Below are positions 1 through 7,813 of a stretch of 9,336 bases of DNA, one piece after another. Position 1 is the stretch's first letter. Every line of letters begins with the position of its first letter. Position numbers and translations under genes: made by a program. The notes under the pieces were generated by a model. It saw only the letters and a list, made by a program, of their open reading frames with translations. It searched no databases and was not told the origin of the DNA. The stretch is from Candidatus Omnitrophota bacterium (lineage in GTDB: Bacteria > Omnitrophota > Gorgyraeia > JABMRN01). The stretch lies in NCBI GenBank assembly GCA_013202515.1, contig JABMRN010000052.1, forward strand, positions 1 to 9,336. Reading direction: 5' to 3'.

Positions 1-1494
1 AACGGTATTTTTGCTTTTGCAATTTACGACCGTTTGCACAATAAAATTTTACTTTGTCGAGATAGATTCGGCGTGAAACCACTTTACTATTCTTTTACTG
101 AACAAGGACTGATAGTTGCTTCAGAAATCAAAGCCATTCTTAAAGTATGCCCTAAAGATTTTAATATGCAGGCCATTTATGACTACCTTAAATATGGATT
201 AATCGCGCATAATAACCAAACTTTTTTTGAAGGAATCTATTCGCTCGAAGCGGCCCACTTATTGGAATACGATTTGATAAGTAAAAAAGCAAAGAAAATT
301 CGTTACTGGGATTTACCGGACGATAACACAAAGTGTGTGAGCACAGATGAGGAAGAAGTTTTAAGTAAAACTTATAGCATGCTTCGTGATGCAATGCGTC
401 TTAATATGGTAAGTGATGTTGAAGTAGCAGTTAGCCTTAGTAGTGGGACAGATTCGACATTGTTGCTTAAGCTTGCGCAGGAAAGAAGTACTAGAATCAA
501 GGCTTTTACCTTTGGCTTCGAAGAAAGCAATTATGATGAGGTTCGGCGCATCAGAGAAGAAACAAAGCTTAGAGATGTAGAATGGCATACTGTTTATATG
601 AAGCGTTCCGAGATGCTTCCTACAGTGAAAGAAGCCATTTATTATTTTGAAACTCCCATAGGAGGCGTGGGTACACTTTCTGCGTACAATATGATGAAAG
701 AAGTCCATAGGCAGAATATCAAGGTTATGCTTTCTGGAGAAGGCTCTGATGAATCTTTTGGAGGATACAGATATTATTTCCCGGCTTTTTTTAAAGATGT
801 TGAGCACGATTCGAATCTATTGAAAAATGAACTGGAGGCTTACTCCCTTGCTCATGGACATCGTGTCAAACCTTTTTCGCAGGAATATCATAAGATGATA
901 GCCCTAATAGATAAGGAGGCTGTATTAGCGCCCGATGGCACAGGCGAGCATATCTCTCACGAAAGCAAAGCGCTCAAAGATATTGTCAGACAGACGCAAA
1001 AAGAAAGAGCTAAGAGATTTTCCGGATCTTTTAAGCAGATTATGTATGATGATCTTGTAACAAAAAAGCTTCCCAAGCTATTGCATTTTCAGGATAGAGC
1101 CGGTATGGCAAATAGCGTAGAGACAAGGGTTCCCTATCTTGATCATCGTTTGGTGACTTTCATTTATAGCTTACCGGAAACATTTAAAATTAGACAAGGC
1201 CAAAGCAAATATTTAATAAGAAAAATACTTAAAGATATTTACGGATGCACGCATACAAGAAAAACTAAGCATTATGTAGCTACTCCCCAGAGGGAATGGT
1301 TGAGAACTAAAGCAATATGCGATCAGATACTCGGCATTGTTAAGGAAGGAAGACTAAAAAGAATGAACCTAGTTGATTTAAGGCAATTTGAGAAAGATTA
1401 CTTAAAATATGTCGATTCGCGCGATCTTGGTAATTCTTTTTTTGTTTGGAAAATAATTAATCTTGAATATTTTTTAAACCAAAAATGGATATAG
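1..1494 (+). CDS. Asparagine synthase (glutamine-hydrolysing) family amidotransferase, 5'-truncated by window edge
   Basis: The reading frame is open from base 1, so the true start lies left of the window; 497 residues are visible. The first visible residues (NGIFAFAIYD, then RDRFGVKPLYY) are the end of the class II glutaminase domain. By family length, roughly 110 residues are missing, including the catalytic Cys2. The synthase domain follows. Its ATP-pyrophosphatase loop is SSGTDS at residues 147-152 (usually SGGLDS), with GEGSDE at 246-251 followed by FGGY, then SVETRVPYLDHRLV and a KYLIRKILKD stretch near the end. AsnB-family enzymes hydrolyse glutamine and pass ammonia to an adenylated carboxylate. 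In glycan clusters, relatives are thought to amidate uronic acid sugars (WbpS-like). The sugar role here is inferred from context; free asparagine synthesis is the alternative. Family call is firm, substrate unknown. Confidence 0.93.
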   Translation, partial: NGIFAFAIYDRLHNKILLCRDRFGVKPLYYSFTEQGLIVASEIKAILKVCPKDFNMQAIYDYLKYGLIAHNNQTFFEGIYSLEAAHLLEYDLISKKAKKIRYWDLPDDNTKCVSTDEEEVLSKTYSMLRDAMRLNMVSDVEVAVSLSSGTDSTLLLKLAQERSTRIKAFTFGFEESNYDEVRRIREETKLRDVEWHTVYMKRSEMLPTVKEAIYYFETPIGGVGTLSAYNMMKEVHRQNIKVMLSGEGSDESFGGYRYYFPAFFKDVEHDSNLLKNELEAYSLAHGHRVKPFSQEYHKMIALIDKEAVLAPDGTGEHISHESKALKDIVRQTQKERAKRFSGSFKQIMYDDLVTKKLPKLLHFQDRAGMANSVETRVPYLDHRLVTFIYSLPETFKIRQGQSKYLIRKILKDIYGCTHTRKTKHYVATPQREWLRTKAICDQILGIVKEGRLKRMNLVDLRQFEKDYLKYVDSRDLGNSFFVWKIINLEYFLNQKWI

Positions 1495-1525
1495 CAAAAA
1501 GGTTTAACATGTTGTCTAAAGACTT

Positions 1526-1530
1526 GGAGA
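1526..1530 (+). promoter_or_regulatory. Ribosome binding site deciding the TTG start of the acetyltransferase
   Basis: GGAGA lies eight bases before the TTG at 1539. An in-frame TAG at 1533-1535 rules out any start further upstream, and the next in-frame ATG is about 40 residues inside the protein. This site therefore supports TTG as the working start. Confidence 0.6.
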
Positions 1531-1538
1531 TATAGCTC

Positions 1539-2273
1539 TTGTTATTCGGAATAAAAAGAAAACTGTTGAATTGGTACGTAGGTACCAGGTATAAATCTAA
1601 ATATTTCCATGACAATATATTTAGCATATGGGATTTTTTAGATGCGAATATAAGAATGGAAAAGGATGTTGTTATTTATAATACCGAAATACGCGGACAT
1701 GTTAGCATTGAGAAGGGTACAGAAATCAACAATTCAATTATTCGCGGCAAGGTTTCTATAGGAAAGTATACCGCTATAAACGGTCCGGTTTCAGTTATTG
1801 TCGCTAAACATAACAGTATAAAAATTGGGAATTATACATCAGTAGCTCATAACGTTTCAATTGTGGAATTTTTTCACAATACACAACATCTTTCGACATC
1901 ATTCTTGAATAGAAAACTGAGCGGAAGGCCCTCTCTGCTTGATACTTATTCTAAAGGCAGCATAGAGATAGGAAGTGACGTATGGATAGGGGCAGGCGCG
2001 GCAATTTTAAGCGGGGTTAAAATAGGAAATGGTGCTGTAATAGGGGCCAACAGTGTTGTCAATAAGGATGTGCCTGATTATGCTGTTGTAGCAGGCAATC
2101 CAGCAAAAATATTGAAATATCGCTTTGATAAATCCATCATAGATAATTTGCTACGTATCCGCTGGTTTGACTACGATTTAGAGGCTATTGAAAATTTAGG
2201 AGACACAATAAATCACCCCCTTGCACTAGAAACTATAGAATATGTGAAGAAACGGTTAGGTTGCAATGAGTAG
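1539..2273 (+). CDS. Left-handed beta-helix (hexapeptide repeat) acyltransferase, probably sugar O- or N-acetyltransferase
   Basis: 244 residues from a TTG start backed by GGAGA at 1526-1530. Hexapeptide-type repeats run from about residue 44 to 108 and again from 142 to 172 (IEIGSDVWIGAGAAIL, VKIGNGAVIGANSVV). They end in the family signature VPDYAVVAGNPAKILKYRF at about 178-196. The insert between the coils holds FFHNTQHLST; His113 aligns with the catalytic His of CatB/Vat-type acetyltransferases. A short helical tail (about 197-244) includes the RWFDYDLEAI segment often seen after the helix in this group. Such enzymes work as trimers and transfer acetyl from acetyl-CoA to a sugar hydroxyl or amine. 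In this cluster the likely job is acetylating a residue of the surface glycan. Its last eight bases overlap the ABC transporter gene. The acceptor cannot be read from the sequence. Confidence 0.9.
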   Translation: MLFGIKRKLLNWYVGTRYKSKYFHDNIFSIWDFLDANIRMEKDVVIYNTEIRGHVSIEKGTEINNSIIRGKVSIGKYTAINGPVSVIVAKHNSIKIGNYTSVAHNVSIVEFFHNTQHLSTSFLNRKLSGRPSLLDTYSKGSIEIGSDVWIGAGAAILSGVKIGNGAVIGANSVVNKDVPDYAVVAGNPAKILKYRFDKSIIDNLLRIRWFDYDLEAIENLGDTINHPLALETIEYVKKRLGCNE

Positions 2274-4089
2274 ATTTGAACAAAACAAAACAGATAAAAA
2301 AACCGCGGTTACAATTGCAATGAAGCAACTTTTTGAGTTCATTAATATGCCGCTAAGGAAAATATTTATCGTAATGATTTTTAATATTTTCGAAGCTTTC
2401 TTTGCTGTCTCCGGAATTGCATTACTATTTCCCCTTATTAAATTTCTTCAGCTTGGGAAAGACGCTTTTATTGCCCAGATGGGAGAGGGTCCTCTGCATT
2501 ATCTGAAGGCCTTTACTGACTATATGCATCTGGACATTACGCTTGGACTTTTAATTTTGTTTCCTTTCCTGCCCATTCTATTGCAGCTTATTGTGCGATA
2601 TTTGAATGAAACATATACAGGACACCTTCAGCATGATGCCATACGTCAAATAAGAGAGAAGCTTTTCAAGGCACTTCTCGGTGCCGATATTGATTTTTAT
2701 ACGAAAACGGAGTTAGGAGACATAGCAAATATTTTAACAAACAACGCCACATTGGCAGGCTTAAATGTAAAATATATTGTTGAATTCTGGAGTTTTCTCA
2801 TAGTCGCTTCTATTTACGCTATGGTGCTTATTGTCATTTCTCCGATATTTACGCTTATTTCTGTTCCTATAATGCTTGTCATCCCCCTTTTAATGAAAAG
2901 GCAAGCCTCGATTCTTAGTTTACAGGGAAAAAATACCGTAAACGCTAATGCACGACTTTATGCATATGTAGTGGATAAATTCAAGTTTATAAAAAAAATA
3001 TTCCTATTACATTCGGTTAAAGACGAACAAAAAAAGTTTTCCGAAACCGCCCGAGATCTCGAAAAAGCTACTGTAACAATAATAAGAACAAGATCATTCA
3101 TCACCTCTTCTTTAGAACCGATGTTTTTTCTTGCTATTTTGATAATAATGTTTATCGGCGTGAGCTTTTCTAAGATCGATTTCGGAGTTTTGATACTTTT
3201 TCTATATGTGATATATCGACTGACTCCGCAGATTAAAGGGGCGATCAATTGCAGAAGTCAGATTCTTATTTATTATAGGAATTTTGAGAAGATAAAAACT
3301 ATGTATGAGGAGATAAAAAGAAAGACAACAATAGTTAGCGGCAGGCGTTTATTTACTGGTCTCAAGAGGGGTCTGGCCTTTCGAAACATATATTTCCGTT
3401 ACGATACGAAAAGTTTTTTATTTGAGCATTTGTCGGTTTACTTTGAGAAAAATAAAACAACTGCTCTTGTGGGCAAATCCGGTTCTGGTAAGTCCACAAT
3501 TGTGAATTTGCTACTTAGATTTTGGGATGTAGGCAAAGGAGGCGTCTATGTCGATGATATCAACATTAAGGAACTGGATCTTGTCAGTTATCGTCATAAA
3601 ATTGGGGTTGTTACTCAAGATGCGATGCTTTTTTATGGAACAATACTCGATAATATTACATACGGTTTAAGTGGCTTTACCAAGGAAGAGATTGATGAGG
3701 CTTGCCGTATGGCGCATGTTGACGAATTTATAGAACAGATGGAGAAGGGGTATAATACCTTCATAGGGGAATCTGGCACTAAGCTTTCTGGAGGGCAGAA
3801 ACAGCGTATAGCTCTTGCTCATCTTTTTCTCCAACATCCGGAAATCATCATCTTAGATGAACCCACAAGTGCGCTCGATAGCGAATCCGAAAGATTTATT
3901 AAGGAAACATTAGAAGATTTAAAAGGAAATAAAACAATTATTGTTGTGGCACACAGGTTATCGACAATTAAACAGGCGGATAAGATTGTCGTTCTCGAAA
4001 ACGGAACAGTAAGGGAAGAGGGGACGTACGATTTATTGGTTCAAAATGGTGGCTTTTTCAGAAATATGGTAAAACTGCAGAAAATTTAG
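2266..4089 (+). CDS. ABC exporter, fused membrane and ATPase domains (MsbA/PglK-like), likely glycolipid flippase
   Basis: 607 residues with the half-transporter layout of one membrane domain followed by one ATPase. About six membrane segments can be seen near 33-58, 92-110, 174-192, 194-210, 283-300 and 305-320. The ATPase domain has Walker A GKSGSGKST (403-411), Q-loop Gln451, signature LSGGQ (507-511), Walker B IIILDEP (527-533) with Glu532, and switch His563. All catalytic residues are present, so it should be active as a homodimer. PglK and MsbA flip lipid-linked oligosaccharide or lipid A across the inner membrane. Between glycosyltransferase genes, and with no Wzx in view, flipping the lipid-linked glycan is the natural inference. 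A lipid or peptide exporter role cannot be excluded. The ATG lies within the end of the preceding gene, suggesting translational coupling; the ribosome site before it is weak (GTTAGG). Confidence 0.93.
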   Translation: MSRFEQNKTDKKTAVTIAMKQLFEFINMPLRKIFIVMIFNIFEAFFAVSGIALLFPLIKFLQLGKDAFIAQMGEGPLHYLKAFTDYMHLDITLGLLILFPFLPILLQLIVRYLNETYTGHLQHDAIRQIREKLFKALLGADIDFYTKTELGDIANILTNNATLAGLNVKYIVEFWSFLIVASIYAMVLIVISPIFTLISVPIMLVIPLLMKRQASILSLQGKNTVNANARLYAYVVDKFKFIKKIFLLHSVKDEQKKFSETARDLEKATVTIIRTRSFITSSLEPMFFLAILIIMFIGVSFSKIDFGVLILFLYVIYRLTPQIKGAINCRSQILIYYRNFEKIKTMYEEIKRKTTIVSGRRLFTGLKRGLAFRNIYFRYDTKSFLFEHLSVYFEKNKTTALVGKSGSGKSTIVNLLLRFWDVGKGGVYVDDINIKELDLVSYRHKIGVVTQDAMLFYGTILDNITYGLSGFTKEEIDEACRMAHVDEFIEQMEKGYNTFIGESGTKLSGGQKQRIALAHLFLQHPEIIILDEPTSALDSESERFIKETLEDLKGNKTIIVVAHRLSTIKQADKIVVLENGTVREEGTYDLLVQNGGFFRNMVKLQKI

Positions 4090-4091
4090 CT

Positions 4092-5039
4092 ATGAAGCAG
4101 CGAGAATTGTATAATACTTATATAGAAAGTAATAACAATGGATCTGAGAATCCGCTTGTTTCCGTAATTATTCCGACTTATAACAGGTCTCATATGTTGC
4201 TGCGTGCTGTTCAAAGCGTTTTGAGACAGACTTATAGAAGCCTTGAGTGCATAGTGGTAGATGATGGCTCAAGTGATAATTCGATCGAGAAAATAAGACG
4301 TCAATTTCAAGATAAGAGATTGATTTTTCTACGCCATGACATGAATAAAAATGCCTCTAGTGCCCGCAATACGGGAATAGCTTATTCAAAAGGTCAATTT
4401 TTAGCTTTTTTAGATGATGATGATGAATGGTTGCCAGAAAAACTTCAAAAACAACTTTCGCTTATTCAAAAACTTCCTCTAAATGTTGGGATGGTATACT
4501 GTTGGATGGACTGTTATGATAAGGACGACCGGATCGATATGAAGCATCACTCATTCTATACCGGTTATGTCTTTCCGCATGTTTTAGATGAGCAACGCAT
4601 AGGAGGTTGCCCCACCCTTCTTATACGTCGCTCAGTTATTGATAAAGTAGGAGGTTTTGATGAGTCTATAGGACGTGGTGATGATGGAGATTTTATCCGA
4701 CGAATATGCTTGAGATACGAAGTCGATTGCATTGCAGAAGTTCTTGTGAAGGTTTATACAGATCATGGGCATAGTCGTCTTACTCGAAACGATAAGACTG
4801 GTGTCAAAGAAGCTATACTGAGCTATAATGATAGATTGGTAAAGTTTAAGAGCGAGTTACATAAATATCCAAAACAAACCGCTAATATCTACGCTAGCGT
4901 AGCATATTACTATGGCGAAGCAGGTGACAGGAAGAATAGTATGACATTTTTCCAGAAAGCGTTTCGGAAATATCCATTTTGTTTTAATATTTACCGCTAT
5001 GGATTGCGTAGATTAGGAAAGGCAATTTTAAAAAGATAA
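4092..5039 (+). CDS. Family 2 glycosyltransferase (GT-A fold) with TPR-like tail
   Basis: 315 residues. The GT2 domain spans about 21-230. It opens with PLVSVIIPTYNRS, has VVDDGSSDNS (nucleotide binding) at 55-64, ASSARNTGI at 88-96, and the metal-binding acidic run LDDDDEW at 107-113. VGGFDE (186-191) and the acidic GRGDDGDF (194-201) correspond to the acceptor-side part of the fold. No membrane segment is seen, so it should act at the cytoplasmic face on a lipid-linked acceptor. Residues about 262-300 (YASVAYYYGEAGDRKNS, then FFQKAFRKYP) look like one tetratricopeptide-type helical pair, a common tail in GT2 proteins. The gene starts two bases after the ABC transporter stop and has no strong ribosome site, so it probably depends on coupling. 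Donor and linkage cannot be predicted. Confidence 0.93.
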   Translation: MKQRELYNTYIESNNNGSENPLVSVIIPTYNRSHMLLRAVQSVLRQTYRSLECIVVDDGSSDNSIEKIRRQFQDKRLIFLRHDMNKNASSARNTGIAYSKGQFLAFLDDDDEWLPEKLQKQLSLIQKLPLNVGMVYCWMDCYDKDDRIDMKHHSFYTGYVFPHVLDEQRIGGCPTLLIRRSVIDKVGGFDESIGRGDDGDFIRRICLRYEVDCIAEVLVKVYTDHGHSRLTRNDKTGVKEAILSYNDRLVKFKSELHKYPKQTANIYASVAYYYGEAGDRKNSMTFFQKAFRKYPFCFNIYRYGLRRLGKAILKR

Positions 5040-5044
5040 ACGAT

Positions 5045-5794
5045 ATGGAAAATATTTTGTTTTTATACGAAGGTATTTTTAGAAAACCACGCTTGTGGTC
5101 TAATAGGGAATTAAAGAAAATAGCACACCTGTTTAAGGGGTCCGTAGTGAATGTTTCAGCCTGGAAAGATTATGATAAATCTGTTAAATATAAAGACTAT
5201 ATTTTTGGTGATTATGATAGTGGAGAACTATATCGTTCATATTTTGTAAATGCCGAGAAGTATACAATTACCAATCATCCCAACTGCCGAAAAGGTAACG
5301 GTGGTTCGGAATCAATTACGTTGGACCTAGAGAAGGAATTGCCGAGGGAATTTGAAAATAAATTTGATGTTGTTTTCAATCATACTGTGTTAGAGCATAT
5401 TTTTGACGTATTTAAGGCATTTGAAAATCTTTGCCATATGTCAAAAGATGTGGTTATATTAGTGGCACCATTTATTCAGAAAGTCCATTATAGTGAAGAA
5501 TATGGCGATTATTGGAGATTTACACCCCAGGCGTTAGACCAGATGTTCAAAAGAAATGGCTTTACTGTACTTCATAGGTCGAGCAGTAATCTCTTCCAAT
5601 CGAGTATCTATTATTTTTATGTGGCGTCACGCCATCCGGAAAAATGGAGTCATTTGTTTCAGGTGAAGGATATTAACGAACAGCTCGGCAGAATAAACAC
5701 AGGTAATAACGTTTTTATATTTGGCACCCTTCATTTGAAGTTGGAAATGCTTATAAGGAAATTGCTAGGTTTTTTAAAGATAAAGAATAATTAA
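5045..5794 (+). CDS. Class I SAM-dependent methyltransferase-like protein (Methyltransf_11 type)
   Basis: 249 residues starting five bases after the preceding gene. The best evidence is the stretch from about 94 to 175: LDLEKELP, then FDVVFNHTVLEHIFDVFKAF (107-126), VVILVAPF (136-143), YGDYWRFTPQAL (153-164) and a final NGFTVL (171-176). This is the motif IV/post-motif pattern of small methyltransferases that modify sugars or lipids. The usual glycine-rich motif I is degenerate: the matching place reads GSVVNVSAWKDYDK (32-45). The family normally transfers methyl from SAM; here a hydroxyl on the growing glycan is a plausible target because glycosyltransferase genes lie on both sides. An inactive or divergent SAM-binding protein is the alternative. 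No signal peptide or membrane segment is seen. Confidence 0.78.
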   Translation: MENILFLYEGIFRKPRLWSNRELKKIAHLFKGSVVNVSAWKDYDKSVKYKDYIFGDYDSGELYRSYFVNAEKYTITNHPNCRKGNGGSESITLDLEKELPREFENKFDVVFNHTVLEHIFDVFKAFENLCHMSKDVVILVAPFIQKVHYSEEYGDYWRFTPQALDQMFKRNGFTVLHRSSSNLFQSSIYYFYVASRHPEKWSHLFQVKDINEQLGRINTGNNVFIFGTLHLKLEMLIRKLLGFLKIKNN

Positions 5795-5803
5795 GGAAAT
5801 TCC

Positions 5804-6805
5804 GTGAATCAAAATTATATAACAAAGTCCGATAATAAAGAAAAACCTCTGGTTACGGTATGCATTGCAACTTGTAACAGATCAAACGTTATTGAGGTAG
5901 CACTCAAGTCTGTCATAGGGCAAAAATATGGACATCTAGACGTAGTAATTGTTGACGACTTTTCAAACGACGAGACAAAAGAGCTGATTGAAAAATATTC
6001 CGGCAAGGACAACAGAATACGTTATTTTAGGCACGATAGAAATGAAGGGCTTGCTGCTGCCAGAAATACGGCAATATTTAATGCTAAAGGCAAATATTTC
6101 ACATTCATAGATGATGATGACCAGTGGGATCCCCAATTCGTAGAAAGCTTTGCCGATTTAGCTGAGCGATATGAGGAGCGCTGGTGTTTTTGTTGTGGGC
6201 AGCGGTTTATAAATAAAAAGGGATTAACTACATATATTATTCCCGAAATGGATGGAAACCTAATCGATTATATAAGAAAAGGCTATACGCCTCCTACTTC
6301 GGCCCAATTTTACTCTACGTCTATGCTACGAAAGGTGGGAGGTTATGATGAGCGAATTAAAAGCGGGGTGGACCACGATTTATGGTTAACGCTGGCTTTT
6401 AACAATTGCTACATAAAATCTATTAATGGTTGCTTATCTTTTTTCGGATCAGATGTTGCATATGGACGTATTACCGGCGACATAACTAAGCGTAGGGGCG
6501 AGATCGAGCTCTCGTTAGATATATGGAAAGAAAAAATAGTAAAGCATGAGGGTAATGAGTTTTATTCACATTTTGTTAAAAGTTATCGCGCTTATCTGGA
6601 TGTGATGTTATTTACAGAAGCATTGAAGAAAAGAAATTTATTATCCGCATTAAAAATATTCATACGAAATGATTCAAAAAAATATATAATTAGTTATGTA
6701 GCCAATTTGTTTTTGGGACAATTGAAAAGATATATAAAAAGCAGTGGAAAGCTTGAAGTAAAACTAAATTCTTATCTGCTTCCGTATGTCGCAAAGAATC
6801 AATAA
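5804..6805 (+). CDS. Family 2 glycosyltransferase (GT-A fold), second copy in cluster
   Basis: 333 residues from a GTG start, with AAGGA at 5793-5797 six bases upstream. The GT2 domain starts at PLVTVCIATCNRS (15-27), where the usual IPTYNR reads IATCNR. VIVDDFSNDE (48-57), LAAARNTAI (83-91) and the metal-binding FIDDDDQW (101-108) follow, then KVGGYDE (177-183) and GVDHDLW (188-194). It is clearly homologous to the glycosyltransferase at 4092-5039 over the first 110 residues but diverges afterwards, so a different acceptor or donor is likely. A cysteine cluster, WCFCCGQRF, sits at 127-135. The C-terminal ~90 residues are basic and helical (for example near 285-320) and could lie on the membrane surface. 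Cytoplasmic, acting on a lipid-linked glycan by context; sugar unknown. Confidence 0.93.
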   Translation: MNQNYITKSDNKEKPLVTVCIATCNRSNVIEVALKSVIGQKYGHLDVVIVDDFSNDETKELIEKYSGKDNRIRYFRHDRNEGLAAARNTAIFNAKGKYFTFIDDDDQWDPQFVESFADLAERYEERWCFCCGQRFINKKGLTTYIIPEMDGNLIDYIRKGYTPPTSAQFYSTSMLRKVGGYDERIKSGVDHDLWLTLAFNNCYIKSINGCLSFFGSDVAYGRITGDITKRRGEIELSLDIWKEKIVKHEGNEFYSHFVKSYRAYLDVMLFTEALKKRNLLSALKIFIRNDSKKYIISYVANLFLGQLKRYIKSSGKLEVKLNSYLLPYVAKNQ

Positions 6806-6810
6806 AAAAG

Positions 6811-6815
6811 AGAGG
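6811..6815 (+). promoter_or_regulatory. Ribosome binding site deciding the GTG start of gmd
   Basis: AGAGG lies six bases before GTG at 6822. The protein then begins MAKKALITGITGQDG, which matches the normal Gmd N-terminus. The upstream in-frame ATG at 6786 would add twelve residues (ending in RCC) and overlap the preceding gene by 20 bases, so it is less likely. Confidence 0.65.
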
Positions 6816-6821
6816 TGTTGT

Positions 6822-7802
6822 GTGGCTAAAAAAGCACTTATTACAGGTATAACAGGTCAGGACGGATCTTATCTGGCGGAGTTTTTATTAAAAAAAGGAT
6901 ACGAGGTTCACGGCATAGTGCGGAGAGTCGCACTCGAAGACCCGGGACATAGGCTGTGGAGGCTTAAAAATATACTTGATAAAATCACATTACATTCAGG
7001 TTCGCTTGAAAGTTATGCAAGCATTTATAATGTAACAGAGAAAGTTAAGCCCGATGAATGTTACCATCTGGCGGCACAAAGTTTTGTAAGTTATTCTTTC
7101 GAAGACGAATTTTCCACTATTAATACAAATGTTAATGGGACACTACACATGCTTTCTGCAATCAAGCAACGAGCGCCTAAGTGCAAGGTCTACTTTGCAG
7201 GTTCATCGGAAATGTTTGGATTAGTTAAAGAAACGCCTCAAAGTGAAAAAACACCTTTTCACCCGCGCTCTCCTTACGGGGTCTCTAAAGCAGCGGGTTT
7301 TTACATAACGCAGAATTACCGAGAGGCGTATAAAATTTTTGCTTGTAACGGTATTCTTTTTAATCATGAATCGCCGCGACGTGGTTTTGAATTTGTTACA
7401 AGAAAGATTAGCATGGGGGTAGCTAAGATTAAGCTAGGATTAGAAAAGGAATTGAAATTGGGCAACCTAGAGGCGCAGAGGGATTGGGGTTATGCGCCTG
7501 ACTTTATAGAGGCAATGTATCTCATGCTTCAGCAGGACAAGCCCGATGATTATGTAGTGGCAACGGACGAAATACATTCCGTAAAAGAGTTTGCCCAGCT
7601 TGCATTCGATTGTGTGGGTCTTAATTGGAAGGACTATGTTACTGTGGATAAGATGTTTTACAGACCTGCGGAAGTGCATGAGCTGCGTGGAGACTATAAC
7701 AAAGCCAAAAAGATCCTAAAATGGAAACCCAGGGTTAAATTTGCGGAACTTGTCGAAATTATGGTAAAAGCAGATTTGGAATACTTTAAAGTTAATAGAT
7801 AG
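6822..7802 (+). CDS. gmd: GDP-mannose 4,6-dehydratase
   Basis: 326 residues from GTG 6822. It converts GDP-D-mannose to GDP-4-keto-6-deoxy-D-mannose, the branch point to GDP-fucose, rhamnose, perosamine and related sugars. The NADP-binding loop is GITGQDGSYLAEFLL (9-23), with VRR at 33-35. The catalytic set is present: Ser128 and Glu130 in GSSEMFG, then Tyr152 and Lys156 in PYGVSK; the spacing between Glu and Tyr is the same as in E. coli Gmd. NHESPRRG (181-188), LGNLEAQRDWGYAPDFIEAM (213-232) and RPAEVHELRGD (281-291) are further Gmd hallmarks. It is shorter than the E. coli enzyme (about 370 residues) and belongs with the short bacterial forms of the family. No reductase or aminotransferase that would use its product is in the window, so the final sugar is unknown. 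Cytoplasmic enzyme of the short-chain dehydrogenase superfamily. Confidence 0.96.
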   Translation: MAKKALITGITGQDGSYLAEFLLKKGYEVHGIVRRVALEDPGHRLWRLKNILDKITLHSGSLESYASIYNVTEKVKPDECYHLAAQSFVSYSFEDEFSTINTNVNGTLHMLSAIKQRAPKCKVYFAGSSEMFGLVKETPQSEKTPFHPRSPYGVSKAAGFYITQNYREAYKIFACNGILFNHESPRRGFEFVTRKISMGVAKIKLGLEKELKLGNLEAQRDWGYAPDFIEAMYLMLQQDKPDDYVVATDEIHSVKEFAQLAFDCVGLNWKDYVTVDKMFYRPAEVHELRGDYNKAKKILKWKPRVKFAELVEIMVKADLEYFKVNR

Positions 7803-7813
7803 GAAAGGAAAAA

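Noticed and set aside
34..36. TTG as the start of the asparagine synthase-like gene
   Set aside because: The frame is open back to base 1 and the residues before this codon (NGIFAFAIYDR) match the conserved glutaminase domain, so the gene begins left of the window.
361..807. 148-codon open frame on the minus strand
   Set aside because: It lies wholly inside the conserved synthase domain on the + strand, shows no family motif, and is best read as a shadow. The other minus-strand frames (188-394, 2958-3248, 5815-6012, 7467-7679, 8168-8389) were rejected on the same grounds.
1506..1523. Palindrome AACATGTT followed by GTCT-AA-AGAC as a possible terminator or operator
   Set aside because: The stems are four bases, one loop is only two bases, and no T run follows. 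It is too weak to call and overlaps a possible mini-ORF.
6786..6821. ATG 6786 as the start of gmd
   Set aside because: It would add twelve residues absent from the family and overlap the preceding gene, while GTG 6822 has AGAGG upstream and gives the normal Gmd N-terminus.
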